A DNA stretch of 34,190 bases from Bacteroides sp. (GTDB taxonomy: Bacteria; Bacteroidota; Bacteroidia; Bacteroidales; Muribaculaceae): contig JAAVCP010000086.1 in NCBI GenBank assembly GCA_014802265.1, positions 1 through 34,190 of the forward strand, in the 5' to 3' direction. A program made the position numbers and the translations under genes. Below the pieces are notes generated by a model that saw nothing but the letters and a program-made list of their open reading frames with translations, did no database searches and was not told the origin of the DNA. Shown one piece after another: positions 1-8,574 of this stretch; positions within the stretch are counted from its first letter, which is position 1, and the number at the start of each line of letters is the position of its first letter.

Positions 1-102
1 AGTGCAGACTCCGGGCTAACGACTATGTGGGCAGAATATTCCACATTGCCGCTGGCATTCATAACTGGCGTATCTCCTCGCGAAATTAGCATGAACTTTT
101 AA
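1..102 (+). CDS. Possible C-terminal fragment of a plus-strand gene entering from the left
   Basis: One frame is open from the first base to a TAA at 100-102 and gives 33 residues ending in SPREISMNF. A terminal Phe with alternating residues before it resembles the last beta strand of an outer-membrane barrel, so a TonB-dependent or similar barrel protein is possible, but the stretch is too short to assign. A second frame (3-89) is also open, so the choice of frame is uncertain. The long hairpin at 118-165 would suit the end of a plus-strand gene here. Confidence 0.3.
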   Translation, partial: SADSGLTTMWAEYSTLPLAFITGVSPREISMNF

Positions 103-117
103 TTGATGTAAACTCTA

Positions 118-165
118 ATGAATAAACAAAGGTGGGTTTCGTGAAACCCACCTTTGTTTATTCAT
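118..165. terminator. Long hairpin, probable terminator
   Basis: ATGAATAAACAAAGGTGGG and its exact complement form a 23-bp perfect stem closed by a very short loop around position 141. It lies 12 bases beyond the stop codon of the minus-strand transporter and just after the possible plus-strand gene tail. The plus-strand flank is T-rich (TATAATTTTGATTTT) and the minus flank less so. It could serve both strands. Confidence 0.65.
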
Positions 166-177
166 ATAATTTTGATT

Positions 178-1533
178 TTACACGAGTTCTTCCTTAAGCT
201 CGTCTTCAAGAGCGACGGGGATATCTTTGTTAACATTGATGCAACCCCAGATGCCATATATGAAGAGATAACCAAGGCAAGCAACGATCAGCCAGTAGCT
301 CGGCATGTAGCCTACGCTATTAGCAAACAGCTGCTGAACCAACGGAATAACGCCGCCACCTACTACCATCATCATAAAGATGCCTGATGCCTGTGCGGTG
401 TATTTACCAAGACCTTCCACTGCAAGATTGAAGATGCCACCCCACATGACAGATGTGCAAAGACCACACAAGATAAGAAGGAAAGCACTTACGGGCACGC
501 TTGCCAGTTCACCCATTGCGCCTGTGTAAATGAAGCCCGGCACGCCGATGAGTGAATCCTTGGGAGTAAGGATAGCTGCAATCACAAGAATAATAGCCAT
601 GCCGGAAACGCTGATAAGCTGGGCACGGGTTGAAACCTTACCGGAGATTGCAGAGCTGAGAGTTCTTCCCACAAGCATAAGGAACCAATAGATGGCAACT
701 ATGGCACCCGCAATAGTTGAAGCATCACCTATCACACCGGCACCATTCTCGCCCTGGTCAGCAAGATAGAAGTTAAGTGTGCCCGGAATGCCGATCTCAA
801 TACCTACATAGATAAATATACCTATTACGCCAAGGGTGGTGTGGCGGAAACTCCAGGGGCTGTGCTCATATTTGGGTTTAGCATGACCCTTCTTAGCAAG
901 ATTGGGCTCAGGGATAGTTACAAAGTAAATCACCACGAAGGCAAATGCAAACACGCCCATAGCTATCCAAAGCAACGGCGACACATTGGCAATTGTGGTA
1001 GAAGGGGTAAGGGCACCAATAAGCGCACCTACGAAGAACGGAGTGAGGGTGCCGGAAAGGGAATTGAGCGCACCGCCTGCCTGAAGGAGCTGATTACCCT
1101 TATTGCCACCGCCACCAAGGAGGTTAAGCATGGGGTTAACCACTGTGTTAAGCATACATACGCAGAAACCACAGATGAAAGCACCGATAAGGTAGACGAT
1201 AAACATACCTATGCCTGCCTCGCCAAGACCTGACAGCCACTGCACGAAAAGACCAACAATGCCCACACCCATTGCCCAAAGAGCTGTCTTCTTATAGCCA
1301 ATCTTGACAAGAAGATTACCTGCGGGAATACCCATGAAAAGATAGGCAAGGAAGTTCATCATGTTGCCAAGCATTCCAAGGAAACTGTTGCCCTGGAAAG
1401 TATTGCCCCATATTGTGCCGATTGGGGCAGCAAGATTTGTGACAAAAGAGATCATTGCGAACATAAAGAACATCGCAATGATAGCCACCACGTTGCCGTT
1501 GGTGTTTGTCGCTGTGTTTGATTTAGAACTCAT
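178..1533 (-). CDS. MFS sugar transporter, FHS (fucose/glucose-galactose permease) type
   Basis: This 451-residue, strongly hydrophobic protein has about 12 predicted membrane segments, a soluble linker near residues 210-225 (KKGHAKPKYEHSPW) and a charged cytoplasmic tail (ALEDELKEELV). Its length and its first helices, with a conserved Asn and Pro (TNLAAPIGTIWGNTF), fit the fucose-galactose-glucose:H+ symporter branch of the major facilitator superfamily. It probably imports a hexose or deoxyhexose across the inner membrane with protons; the substrate cannot be read from the sequence. It is the last gene of a likely three-gene minus-strand unit: 37 bases separate it from the YggS gene and 31 bases separate YggS from the DUF4494 gene. 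Neither neighbour is a sugar gene, so the context does not narrow the substrate. Confidence 0.8.
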   Translation of the reverse strand: MSSKSNTATNTNGNVVAIIAMFFMFAMISFVTNLAAPIGTIWGNTFQGNSFLGMLGNMMNFLAYLFMGIPAGNLLVKIGYKKTALWAMGVGIVGLFVQWLSGLGEAGIGMFIVYLIGAFICGFCVCMLNTVVNPMLNLLGGGGNKGNQLLQAGGALNSLSGTLTPFFVGALIGALTPSTTIANVSPLLWIAMGVFAFAFVVIYFVTIPEPNLAKKGHAKPKYEHSPWSFRHTTLGVIGIFIYVGIEIGIPGTLNFYLADQGENGAGVIGDASTIAGAIVAIYWFLMLVGRTLSSAISGKVSTRAQLISVSGMAIILVIAAILTPKDSLIGVPGFIYTGAMGELASVPVSAFLLILCGLCTSVMWGGIFNLAVEGLGKYTAQASGIFMMMVVGGGVIPLVQQLFANSVGYMPSYWLIVACLGYLFIYGIWGCINVNKDIPVALEDELKEELV

Positions 1534-1570
1534 AATGTCTGGAGTTATTAAAGTTATTGTATAAATATTT

Positions 1571-2239
1571 TCAATATTGTCTTGCTCCGAAAATAGCTGA
1601 GCCGATCCTCACAATGTTGGCGCCTTCCTCCACAGCAATCTGCCAGTCGCCGCTCATTCCCATCGAGAGCATGTCAAACCCTCGCAGCCCGAGAGAAGGA
1701 TCGTTGGCAATTGAGCGGTAAATAGTGGCTATCTTGTGGAAATCTCCCCTCACGCGATCAAGATCATCAGTGTTGGAAGCCATCCCCATCACTCCACAGA
1801 TATGGGTATTGGTCAATGACTCGAATTTCTTTTCACGGAAATATTCCAGCAACTCCTCAGGATAAAAACCGAATTTAGTTTCCTCCATAGCCACATGCAC
1901 CTGCATCAGCACACGTGTCACCACACCAGTCTTGCGTGACTCAGCATCAATCAAGTTGAGCAGTTTCTCGGAATCTACACTCTCTATGAGAGCCACCTTA
2001 CCGATCAACTGTTTCACCTTATTTGTCTGAAGATGCCCGATGAAATGCCAGCGGATATCGGAGGGCAAAGCCTTTACCTTTTCTACCAATTCCTGCACCC
2101 GGCTCTCACCGAAGCAACGCTGCCCTGCCTCGTAAGCCTCTTCAATCATCTCTGCCGGGTGAAACTTGGAGACAGCCACCAGCTCCACGCCTTCCGGAAT
2201 CTCTCCCCTCACCCTAAGTAGGTTTTCTCTTACACTCAT
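1571..2239 (-). CDS. YggS/PROSC family pyridoxal-phosphate-binding protein
   Basis: A 222-residue protein of the YggS/YBL036C (PLPBP) family: a single alanine-racemase-like TIM barrel that binds pyridoxal 5'-phosphate and buffers its cellular level, without known enzyme activity. The PLP lysine is K25 in ELVAVSK. Other family signatures visible are CFGESRVQE, WHFIGHLQTNK and the C-terminal LSMGMSGDWQIAVEEGAN/VRIGSAIFG phosphate-binding segment. I use ATG at 2239 (MSVRENL). An upstream in-frame ATG at 2302 would add 21 residues with no family counterpart and would overlap the DUF4494 gene. The cytoplasmic product is likely translated from the same mRNA as its neighbours. Confidence 0.92.
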   Translation of the reverse strand: MSVRENLLRVRGEIPEGVELVAVSKFHPAEMIEEAYEAGQRCFGESRVQELVEKVKALPSDIRWHFIGHLQTNKVKQLIGKVALIESVDSEKLLNLIDAESRKTGVVTRVLMQVHVAMEETKFGFYPEELLEYFREKKFESLTNTHICGVMGMASNTDDLDRVRGDFHKIATIYRSIANDPSLGLRGFDMLSMGMSGDWQIAVEEGANIVRIGSAIFGARQY

Positions 2240-2270
2240 AAAATAGATAGTTTTATAGTGTGGCAGATGA

Positions 2271-2720
2271 TTATTCGGGAGATTTTTCAGCAGAGAGATC
2301 AAGCGGATATACGTCCATCAGCATGGTCTCAGTGATAGATGCAATCTCATAGTCACTCATAGTGCCTTTCATTCCTTCCCTGAAACGGCTTAAGGCACCG
2401 TCAAAATCGGAAGCCTGGGTGAGTATAAAGGAAGATGACTTTTTCTCTACCCCGCTTTTCTCATCAAGAGTGACGAAGTTGACCTTCACCATGTAATATT
2501 TATCGGCAGAATCATCGAAAAAGATTTCCGATATTTTTGTCTTCTTTACTGCCGAAATAGAAAATTCACCCGAAATAAAGGGGGTCATCTCATCAATGAT
2601 GCGGGCTTCAGCCTCAGTGAACGACAGGGCATCTACAAGATACGGCTCATTGACCTTCTTCACAGAACCGTTTTCCATCATCTTGTCATAGCGCACTTTA
2701 CATTCAAACCACAATGCCAT
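2271..2720 (-). CDS. DUF4494 domain protein
   Basis: A 149-residue protein that begins MALWFECKVRYDKM and contains FTEAEARI and a YYMVKVNFVTLDE strand, the layout I recognise as DUF4494, a family largely confined to Bacteroidetes. No signal peptide or membrane segment is seen, so it should be cytoplasmic. The function of the family is not known to me; the linkage to YggS may reflect operon order rather than pathway. It is the first gene of the minus-strand unit, with a good -7 box about 70 bases upstream (2792-2799). Confidence 0.85.
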   Translation of the reverse strand: MALWFECKVRYDKMMENGSVKKVNEPYLVDALSFTEAEARIIDEMTPFISGEFSISAVKKTKISEIFFDDSADKYYMVKVNFVTLDEKSGVEKKSSSFILTQASDFDGALSRFREGMKGTMSDYEIASITETMLMDVYPLDLSAEKSPE

Positions 2721-2791
2721 TTTGTCTAATTTTATGGTTATTGTATTAATTCTGTTTTATTCTACTGACTTTCAATATATTGACACCGATT

Positions 2792-2799
2792 CAAAAGTA
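2792..2799 (-). promoter_or_regulatory. Bacteroidetes -7 box for the DUF4494-YggS-transporter unit
   Basis: On the minus strand the sequence reads TACTTTTG, a perfect match to the TAnnTTTG -7 consensus. It would give a leader of about 65 nt. No clear TTTG -33 box is seen at the usual distance. Confidence 0.5.
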
Positions 2800-2902
2800 T
2801 CTTCAGATAATAAATACTGCTTATGGGTAACTATATGTTGAAATCAATACGCAAAGATAATCATTTTTCATCAAAAGGCGATAATTATTTTGGAAAATGT
2901 AT

Positions 2903-2910
2903 TAACTTTG
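2903..2910 (+). promoter_or_regulatory. Bacteroidetes -7 box for the secreted hydrolase
   Basis: TAACTTTG matches TAnnTTTG exactly and would start transcription about 45 nt before the ATG at 2963. It is divergent from the box at 2792-2799, so the 242-base gap holds two back-to-back promoters. Confidence 0.5.
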
Positions 2911-2962
2911 CACAGAGCGTCATTACACCCACTCCTTATTAACTGAACCTAAAATTATCAAC

Positions 2963-3724
2963 ATGAAAAAACGTGTGTTTACCTGTGCATTACTCCTCTC
3001 AATGTGTATGTCGGCATTTTCCGATACCCTCAAAAATGTCAGCGTGTTTCTTCCTGAGAAAGAAAAGGCTACCGGGCGTGCCGTAGTTATCTGCCCTGGT
3101 GGAGGCTATACCCACTTGGCTGTGGAGCATGAAGGCACCGACTGGGCACCGTTCTTCAATGAGCGTGGGATAGCGGTTGCCGTAGTGGCTTACACAATGC
3201 CTGCCGGCAATAAAGACCTTCCTATTGCAGATGCCGAGAATGCAATCAGGTATCTCCGAGAGAACGCCGTGGAACTAAATATAAATCCTGACGACATAGG
3301 GATAATGGGAAGTTCAGCCGGGGGACATCTTGCCTCGACTGTAGCCACGCATGCCACAAAAGAGACTCGCCCGAATTTCCAGATTCTTTTTTATCCGGTG
3401 ATTACAATGGACCCCACCTATACCCATATCGGCTCACATAACAATCTGTTGGGTGAGAATCCGGGCGAGGAGATGGAAATTATGTATTCAAGCGAGAAAC
3501 AGGTGACTGCCGACACGCCGCGTGCCGTCATTTTTTATAGCGACGATGACAACGTTGTGCCTCCTTTTAACGGAGTGAACTATTACAAGGCACTTCATGA
3601 AGCAAAAGTGCCGGCATCCCTCTTCATATACCCTTCAGGGGGACATGGTTGGGGAAGCCGGACAAACTTTACTTACAACAGCCAGATGCTCTCAGACCTT
3701 GACGCATGGCTGAAAAGCTTTTGA
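2963..3724 (+). CDS. Secreted alpha/beta hydrolase (esterase/lipase-like)
   Basis: This 253-residue protein has an N-terminal signal peptide (about residues 1-20, MKKRVFTCALLLSMCMSAFS) and then an alpha/beta hydrolase fold. The oxyanion-loop segment is VVICPGGGY (41-49). The nucleophile is S118 in the elbow GSSAG (116-120). The acid is probably one of D194-D196 in YSDDDNVVPP, and the histidine is H228 in SGGHGWG. The layout resembles the BD-FAE/acetyl-xylan esterase group that Bacteroidetes use to remove acyl groups from polysaccharides, but the true substrate is unknown. It is a single-gene unit with its own -7 box. Its stop codon lies only 6 bases from the convergent serB stop. Confidence 0.82.
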   Translation: MKKRVFTCALLLSMCMSAFSDTLKNVSVFLPEKEKATGRAVVICPGGGYTHLAVEHEGTDWAPFFNERGIAVAVVAYTMPAGNKDLPIADAENAIRYLRENAVELNINPDDIGIMGSSAGGHLASTVATHATKETRPNFQILFYPVITMDPTYTHIGSHNNLLGENPGEEMEIMYSSEKQVTADTPRAVIFYSDDDNVVPPFNGVNYYKALHEAKVPASLFIYPSGGHGWGSRTNFTYNSQMLSDLDAWLKSF

Positions 3725-3730
3725 CAATTA

Positions 3731-4981
3731 TTAATTGCCCTTAGCGGAAATATATGAGTCTTTGAAACCGAGGAAATAGAGCACTCCGTCAATACCAATG
3801 GTGGAGATGCTCTGACCTGCCTCTGCCTTGACCTTTGGCTTGGCATGGAAAGCAATCCCAAGCCCTGCCTCTGAAAGCATGGGGAGATCGTTGGCTCCGT
3901 CACCAACGGCTATGGTCTGCGCAATGTTGATATTTTCCACCTGAGCCAGCAGGCGCAGAAGTTCTTTCTTACGCTTGCCGTCAACAATGTCGCCCACATA
4001 GTTGCCCGTAAGCTTGCCGTCGGGACCCACTTCCAGCTCATTGGCGTAGACATAATCAAAATTATACTTCTGCTTGAGATAATTGCCGAAATAAGTGAAT
4101 CCGCCAGAAAGGATAGCTGTCTTGTAGCCTGAACGCTTCAGCACCTCCATCAGACGGTCAACCCCCTCAGTTATGGGCAGGTTCTCGGCAATATCTTTCA
4201 TCACGCTCACATCAAGCCCTTTCAGCAAAGCCACCCTGCGCTTAAAGCTCTCTTCGAAGTCAATCTCACCACGCATTGCCGACTCAGTGATAGCCCTTAC
4301 CTCCTCACCTACGCCGGCGCGGTCAGCAAGTTCATCAATCACCTCAGTGCGGATAAGAGTGGAGTCCATGTCGAAGCAAATCAGGCGGCGGCTGCGACGA
4401 TAGATGGTGTCTTCCTGAAGCGAAATATCATAGTTTAAGGTGCGCGACAGGCTCATAAATTCCTCCTGCATCTTCAGCATGTCGTGCGGAGTGCCTCTTA
4501 CAGAAAACTCAATACAGGCTTTAGTGACGGGTTGCTCGGTGTCATCAAGCGGCATTCGCCCCGTGAGGCGCGTGATGGCATCGATGTTGAGACCCTGCTC
4601 ACTGATCACTTTCGATGTGGCACAAATCTGTTCCGCAGTAATTTTTCTACCCAATATGGTTATGATGTAGCGGTTCTTTCCCTGACGAGCCACCCAATCA
4701 TTGTATTCCTCCTCAGAGATTATCTTAAACGCAACCTGCACTTTCAGTTTTGCCGTGGTGAAAAGAAGCTCTTTAATGATGTCGCCACTGCGTCTGCTGT
4801 CGGTCATAAACAGGATACCAAACGACAATGTGTGATGAATGTCTGCCTGACCTATGTCAAGCACCGCTGCGTCATAGCGGGCAAGAATCTCGGTGAATTG
4901 GGCAGTCAGACCGCTTTGGTCTTCACCACTTATATTAACAAGTATCAGCTCTCTTTCTGCCTTTTCCTCAGTATTATTCAT
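3731..4981 (-). CDS. serB: Phosphoserine phosphatase SerB with N-terminal ACT domains
   Basis: This 416-residue protein catalyses the last step of L-serine synthesis, O-phosphoserine to serine, in the cytoplasm. The N-terminal half (about 10-190) contains two ACT-like regulatory domains (ELILVNISGEDQSGLTAQFT; YIITILGRKITAEQI), often bound by amino acids. The C-terminal half is a HAD phosphatase: motif I DMDSTLI near 204-210 with the Asp nucleophile, motif II LSGGF near 291-295, a conserved KRKKE lysine region and the Mg-binding GDGANDLPM near 359-367. All catalytic residues appear intact. It sits downstream of the DUF349 gene but behind a hairpin terminator, so it probably has its own start; no strong promoter was found in the 92-base gap. 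Confidence 0.95.
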   Translation of the reverse strand: MNNTEEKAERELILVNISGEDQSGLTAQFTEILARYDAAVLDIGQADIHHTLSFGILFMTDSRRSGDIIKELLFTTAKLKVQVAFKIISEEEYNDWVARQGKNRYIITILGRKITAEQICATSKVISEQGLNIDAITRLTGRMPLDDTEQPVTKACIEFSVRGTPHDMLKMQEEFMSLSRTLNYDISLQEDTIYRRSRRLICFDMDSTLIRTEVIDELADRAGVGEEVRAITESAMRGEIDFEESFKRRVALLKGLDVSVMKDIAENLPITEGVDRLMEVLKRSGYKTAILSGGFTYFGNYLKQKYNFDYVYANELEVGPDGKLTGNYVGDIVDGKRKKELLRLLAQVENINIAQTIAVGDGANDLPMLSEAGLGIAFHAKPKVKAEAGQSISTIGIDGVLYFLGFKDSYISAKGN

Positions 4982-5013
4982 AATTAACGTTATAAGGTTT
5001 TTGTGTTTAAATT

Positions 5014-5052
5014 AAAGGACGGCATCAAATATTGCGTATGATACCGTCCTTT
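5014..5052 (-). terminator. Intrinsic terminator of the DUF349 gene
   Basis: AAAGGACGG-ATCA pairs with TGAT-CCGTCCTTT (13 pairs with one offset base) around a loop of about 11 nt. It lies 21 bases beyond the DUF349 stop codon and is followed on the minus strand by TTTAATTTAA. It separates this gene from serB. Confidence 0.65.
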
Positions 5053-5073
5053 ATCTCTTGATATAAATATGGC

Positions 5074-7002
5074 TTATTCAGCCGTTTCAGCCTTTTGAGC
5101 TTTCTCCTGCTTGTCGAGGAGCTTAATCTTTTCCTTTATCTGGGCAATGTCTTCCTTGATTTTCTCAATCTTACGCTCAAAATCTTTAAGCATTGAGTTG
5201 CCGGCAGAAGACTTGACATTGAAGAAGCCGAGATTATTTTCGATGGTCTTTAACTCAGCCTGGCGAGCCTCCATTGCCCTGACAAGACGGTCGCGCTCTT
5301 TGGCGAGCTTGTTGTCGTCACCCTCCATCTTCTTTACCTCACCTTCGAAGCGACGCATACGCTGGCGTGTTTCCTTCATGTCAAAAGCTCCATAAAGGCG
5401 GTCGAGCTGGGCACGATATTCAGTATTGATGGCATCTTTATGCTTGAAGGGGACATGACCAATAGACTGCCATTCATTCTGCAACTCACGGATTGTGCCT
5501 ATCACGTCTCTCCTCTCGGCATCGTCAGAAATTTCTTTCAGACGCTCAATCACGCTCTTCTTTGCCTTCAGGTTCTCCGATTCCTCATCGCGGCGACCGT
5601 TGAGAAGTTTCTTACGGGCATCATAGAAAGCATCTACTGCGGTGCAGAAACGTTTCCACACTTCGTCGCCCTGCTTGCGGCGAACCACACCTATAGTGCG
5701 CCACTCTTTCTGAAGAGCCTGCAGCTCATCAAAGGCAGCCCGCTCCTGATATCTTTCCAACAGAGCCTCAGCTTTTTCACACAGAGCCTCTTTCTTGGCA
5801 AGGTTATCTTTTATCTCCTCTTTTGATTTCTTGAAATATTCAGCCTTGGCAACAAAGAAATCGTCACATGCCTTGCGGAAACGAGCAAAGAGCACATTGT
5901 TCATTTTCTTGGAAGCATAGCCGAGTCCCTTCCATTCCTGCTGCATTGCGATAATCTCCTTAGTGGTGTTGTCCCATTCAGCAAAGCTCTTTATCGCAGC
6001 AACGTCAATTGCCTCCACCTTCTCACAAAGAGCAGTCTTGGCATCTTCATTAGCCTGCTCGGAGGCTTTGCGCTCCTGGAAGAAATCCTGGTGACGCTTG
6101 TTGACCACTGTTGAAGCCTCCTTGAAGCGGCTCCATATCTCCTCCCTTATTTCGCGGGCAACAGGACCGATCTCCCTCCATTCGTCGTGGAGTGACTGCA
6201 AGCGTTTGAAAGCCTCAATCGGATCAGCCAGAGTGGTCAGGGCTTCAGCCTTCTCTACAAGCGCAGTCTTCAGTTCAAGATTCTTCTTGAAGTCAAGGTC
6301 GCGCAGCTCCTTATTCATCTTCCAACGGTCATAAAACTGCTCCACGGTGATTTGATACGCCTTCCAGATGTCGTTTTCAGAACCTGCGGGCACGGGTCCC
6401 ACCTCTTTAAATTTCTGCTGGAGTTCCTGGAATTTCGGGAAATGGAGATTGATGTTGTCAATATCCTCCACAATTGCCTTAAGTTGATCCACAATTGCAG
6501 TTTTCTCCTCAAGATTCTTGCGGCGCTCTTCCTCCTTCTCATCCAGATAGGCGTTGCGCTTCTCGCGGAACTCAGAAAGAAGATTCTTGATTTCATTCTC
6601 ACTCTCATCAGGAGTTGCGGAGAATGCCTCGGCAGGATTACCGGCAGCTACAAATGCATCCATTTCGGCAGTGAGCTGGCGGTTGTGAAGAGAGTAATAT
6701 GCCTGTTTGATTGCTGCCACCTCCTTATGAGCCTCCATATCCCCGGAAGTCACAATCTCCCTGAGAGCTTCTACCATTTCTTCCTTCGTCATTGCATGGT
6801 AGGTCCTGGCAGCCGATGCCTCTACATTATCGGCAACCTCCGCCAAATCCATAGCCGGAGAAGACTCTATTACACATGTTGTCTCGCTGTCTGCATTTTC
6901 AGGGGCAGAAAGCGTCTCGGTGGTCGCAACTGCCGACACTTCGGCAGCCTCATCGCGGTGAAGGTCATCCACGGGGGATGACAGCTTATCAAGCTCGTTC
7001 AT
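5074..7002 (-). CDS. DUF349 repeat protein
   Basis: A 642-residue, highly charged, mostly helical protein. After an acidic, low-complexity N-terminus (about 1-70) it carries roughly five DUF349 repeats, each built around an Asp/Arg/Phe-rich pair of helices (for example WKAYQITVEQFYDRW, WSRFKEASTVVNKRHQDFF, LFARFRKACDDFFVAK, VWKRFCTAVDAFYDARK). A long C-terminal coiled coil follows (about 560-640, KIEKIKEDIAQIKEKIK). No signal or membrane segment is present. DUF349 proteins are widespread in Bacteroidetes; their role is not established to my knowledge. It appears monocistronic, with its own consensus promoter at 7098-7128 and the hairpin at 5014-5052. Confidence 0.88.
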   Translation of the reverse strand: MNELDKLSSPVDDLHRDEAAEVSAVATTETLSAPENADSETTCVIESSPAMDLAEVADNVEASAARTYHAMTKEEMVEALREIVTSGDMEAHKEVAAIKQAYYSLHNRQLTAEMDAFVAAGNPAEAFSATPDESENEIKNLLSEFREKRNAYLDEKEEERRKNLEEKTAIVDQLKAIVEDIDNINLHFPKFQELQQKFKEVGPVPAGSENDIWKAYQITVEQFYDRWKMNKELRDLDFKKNLELKTALVEKAEALTTLADPIEAFKRLQSLHDEWREIGPVAREIREEIWSRFKEASTVVNKRHQDFFQERKASEQANEDAKTALCEKVEAIDVAAIKSFAEWDNTTKEIIAMQQEWKGLGYASKKMNNVLFARFRKACDDFFVAKAEYFKKSKEEIKDNLAKKEALCEKAEALLERYQERAAFDELQALQKEWRTIGVVRRKQGDEVWKRFCTAVDAFYDARKKLLNGRRDEESENLKAKKSVIERLKEISDDAERRDVIGTIRELQNEWQSIGHVPFKHKDAINTEYRAQLDRLYGAFDMKETRQRMRRFEGEVKKMEGDDNKLAKERDRLVRAMEARQAELKTIENNLGFFNVKSSAGNSMLKDFERKIEKIKEDIAQIKEKIKLLDKQEKAQKAETAE

Positions 7003-7097
7003 TACTATAAGTTAGTTTGTTAAGCCCTGAGAGGAAAACATGCCTCTTTCACGGAGTCAATTCTCGTCAGGACCGTCATTATTGCGAAATTTTGCGT

Positions 7098-7128
7098 CAA
7101 AATTAACAATTATATCTCAAACTGCAAA
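7098..7128 (-). promoter_or_regulatory. Consensus Bacteroidetes promoter for the DUF349 gene
   Basis: On the minus strand a TTTG -33 box (7125-7128) is followed after 19 bases by TAATTTTG (7098-7105), matching TAnnTTTG. The spacing agrees with the published Bacteroides pattern (TTTG, 19-21 bases, TAnnTTTG). The predicted leader is about 85 nt. Confidence 0.7.
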
Positions 7129-7188
7129 TTTTTCAGCAATTTATTATCTTTTTTCTTTAATAAGGGATAAATTATATTTCCAATTTAC

Positions 7189-8034
7189 CTACTCTGTGAA
7201 GTCTTTTAACACCTTAGCAGAGATAATTTTCACATCTTCCAGAGGGCGGTCGCTATTATCGGTCTCCACTTTCTGGAGCTTGTCGATTACGTCCATTCCT
7301 TTAAGCACTTGCCCGAACACGGTGTAAGATCCATCAAGATGGGGAGTGCCACCTTGGGTGGAGTAAGCCGACTTCATCTCTGCCGACATTTCCTCAGGGT
7401 GAACGGCTGCCTCTGTCTGCTTTATAAGTTCCTGGCGCAACGCCTCGAGTCCGTCATGATTGCCGGCTCTTTGCATTGACTGAATGCTGTCACGATAACT
7501 CATGGCGAGGTTCTGGAAATAGTTTTGCATCTCAGAATTAATTCTCTTGGCATCCATTTTCTCCAACTGCCCCTCTGTGTAGGTGTCGCCGGTGACAATA
7601 TAGAATTGTGAGCCGGAAGAACGTTTCTGTGGGTTCATGGCATCGCCGGTGCGTGCTGCCGCCAATGCACCATATTTATGATAATGCTTAGGATAGACAA
7701 TCTCTGCCTCAATAGTGTAGCCGGGATCGCCGCTGCCAAGCTGGGCACCCGGGGCTGCCCCTTTTGATTCCGGATCGCCGGTCTGAACCATAAAATCATT
7801 AATTACCCTATGAAACAAGACTCCGTCATAGTAGCCTTCCTTCACCAGTTTCAAGAAATTGTCTCTGTGAAGCGGAGTGTCGTTAAACAGCTCCACCACC
7901 ACATCGCCCATTGAGGTCTGAAGCTCAACTATGGCGTCTTTTGAATCTTCTGCGCTGTATTCCATATTTGATTGTGAACAGGCTGTGGAAAGTCCTAAAA
8001 TAAACCCGACCACAGTCATAAATAATTTTTTCAT
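7189..8034 (-). CDS. Cyclophilin-type peptidyl-prolyl isomerase, lipoprotein
   Basis: This 281-residue protein has a lipoprotein signal ending at C19 (LSTAC), so it is probably anchored in a membrane facing the periplasm, where it would speed cis-trans proline isomerisation during folding of exported proteins. The cyclophilin fold runs from about residue 34. Catalytic-pocket residues are visible in FHRVINDFMVQTGDP (R76, F81, Q84) and GSQFYIV (Q143, F144). A charged helical insertion of about 70 residues (about 150-220) splits the domain before LDGSYTVFGQVLKGMDVID, a feature I associate with Bacteroidetes cyclophilins. It follows the 130-residue gene at 8060 by 25 bases and is likely cotranscribed with it. 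Confidence 0.92.
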   Translation of the reverse strand: MKKLFMTVVGFILGLSTACSQSNMEYSAEDSKDAIVELQTSMGDVVVELFNDTPLHRDNFLKLVKEGYYDGVLFHRVINDFMVQTGDPESKGAAPGAQLGSGDPGYTIEAEIVYPKHYHKYGALAAARTGDAMNPQKRSSGSQFYIVTGDTYTEGQLEKMDAKRINSEMQNYFQNLAMSYRDSIQSMQRAGNHDGLEALRQELIKQTEAAVHPEEMSAEMKSAYSTQGGTPHLDGSYTVFGQVLKGMDVIDKLQKVETDNSDRPLEDVKIISAKVLKDFTE

Positions 8035-8059
8035 CTCTTTTATCAGTTAAAAACAGAAT

Positions 8060-8452
8060 TTACAAGCCGCCCGTGTTTATTCCCGCCTCTTCCGGATAGA
8101 TTCTCTTATATATTCTCCGGAAATTATCGTCATTAGCCATCAGGGCGACGGCATTATCCTTATAGTCAGCTCCCCATACAGCCTCCAAAAGCGCACCGAT
8201 GTATCTGCGCTCCCTGTCTTTGAATATCGCTCCCTCGATCAATGAGGGGATACATTCCGAAAAAGAGTCACAGTCTACTGCATGGAGGAAACGTGCGGTG
8301 CTCGCCAGAAACTGCCCCGACACATCAACTCTTTTCAGGTTTTCAATAAGCTCCGGCATGTCGGCTATGCAACTGTCTACATTGTTGACAATATAATCAT
8401 AGGTGGTCATTCCATCCGGGTCATTTTCCAATTCTTTTATTGCTTGATTCAT
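8060..8452 (-). CDS. Hypothetical protein upstream of the cyclophilin
   Basis: I do not recognise this 130-residue protein. It is acidic and predicted mostly helical (MNQAIKELENDPDGMTTYDY; FLASTARFLHAVDCDSFSEC; RRYIGALLEAVWGADYKDN), with no signal peptide or membrane segment, so it is probably cytoplasmic. The alternating helices could form a small alpha solenoid. A perfect -7 box (8475-8482) lies about 23 bases upstream of the ATG at 8452 and supports this start. It heads a two-gene unit with the lipoprotein cyclophilin, but a functional link is not evident. Confidence 0.75.
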   Translation of the reverse strand: MNQAIKELENDPDGMTTYDYIVNNVDSCIADMPELIENLKRVDVSGQFLASTARFLHAVDCDSFSECIPSLIEGAIFKDRERRYIGALLEAVWGADYKDNAVALMANDDNFRRIYKRIYPEEAGINTGGL

Positions 8453-8474
8453 AATACATGTCTAAATTCTTACG

Positions 8475-8482
8475 CAAAAGTA
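8475..8482 (-). promoter_or_regulatory. -7 box for the 8452 gene and cyclophilin
   Basis: The minus strand reads TACTTTTG, an exact TAnnTTTG match, giving a leader of roughly 16 nt. It is divergent from the box at 8543-8550. Confidence 0.5.
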
Positions 8483-8542
8483 TAAAATTTCATTAAATAA
8501 GGAAAATAAACCGAGAGATTTTTCTATTTGAAGACGATTTAT

Positions 8543-8550
8543 TAATTTTG
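8543..8550 (+). promoter_or_regulatory. -7 box for the cytidylate-kinase-like gene
   Basis: TAATTTTG matches TAnnTTTG. Transcription would begin near 8556, which rules out the in-frame TTG at 8548 as a start codon and points to ATG at 8575. Confidence 0.5.
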
Positions 8551-8574
8551 CAAGGTAAAAACAAGGCTTATCGT

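Noticed and set aside
3725..3730. Missing terminator between convergent hydrolase and serB genes
   Set aside because: Only 6 bases separate the stops, but CAATTATTAATTG is too short and AT-rich to claim as a hairpin; overlapping 3' ends are common and not remarkable.
4484..4987. 167-codon plus-strand frame
   Set aside because: Antisense to the ACT part of serB and without motifs.
6352..6981. 209-codon plus-strand frame
   Set aside because: Antisense to the DUF349 gene; long only because that gene has biased composition.
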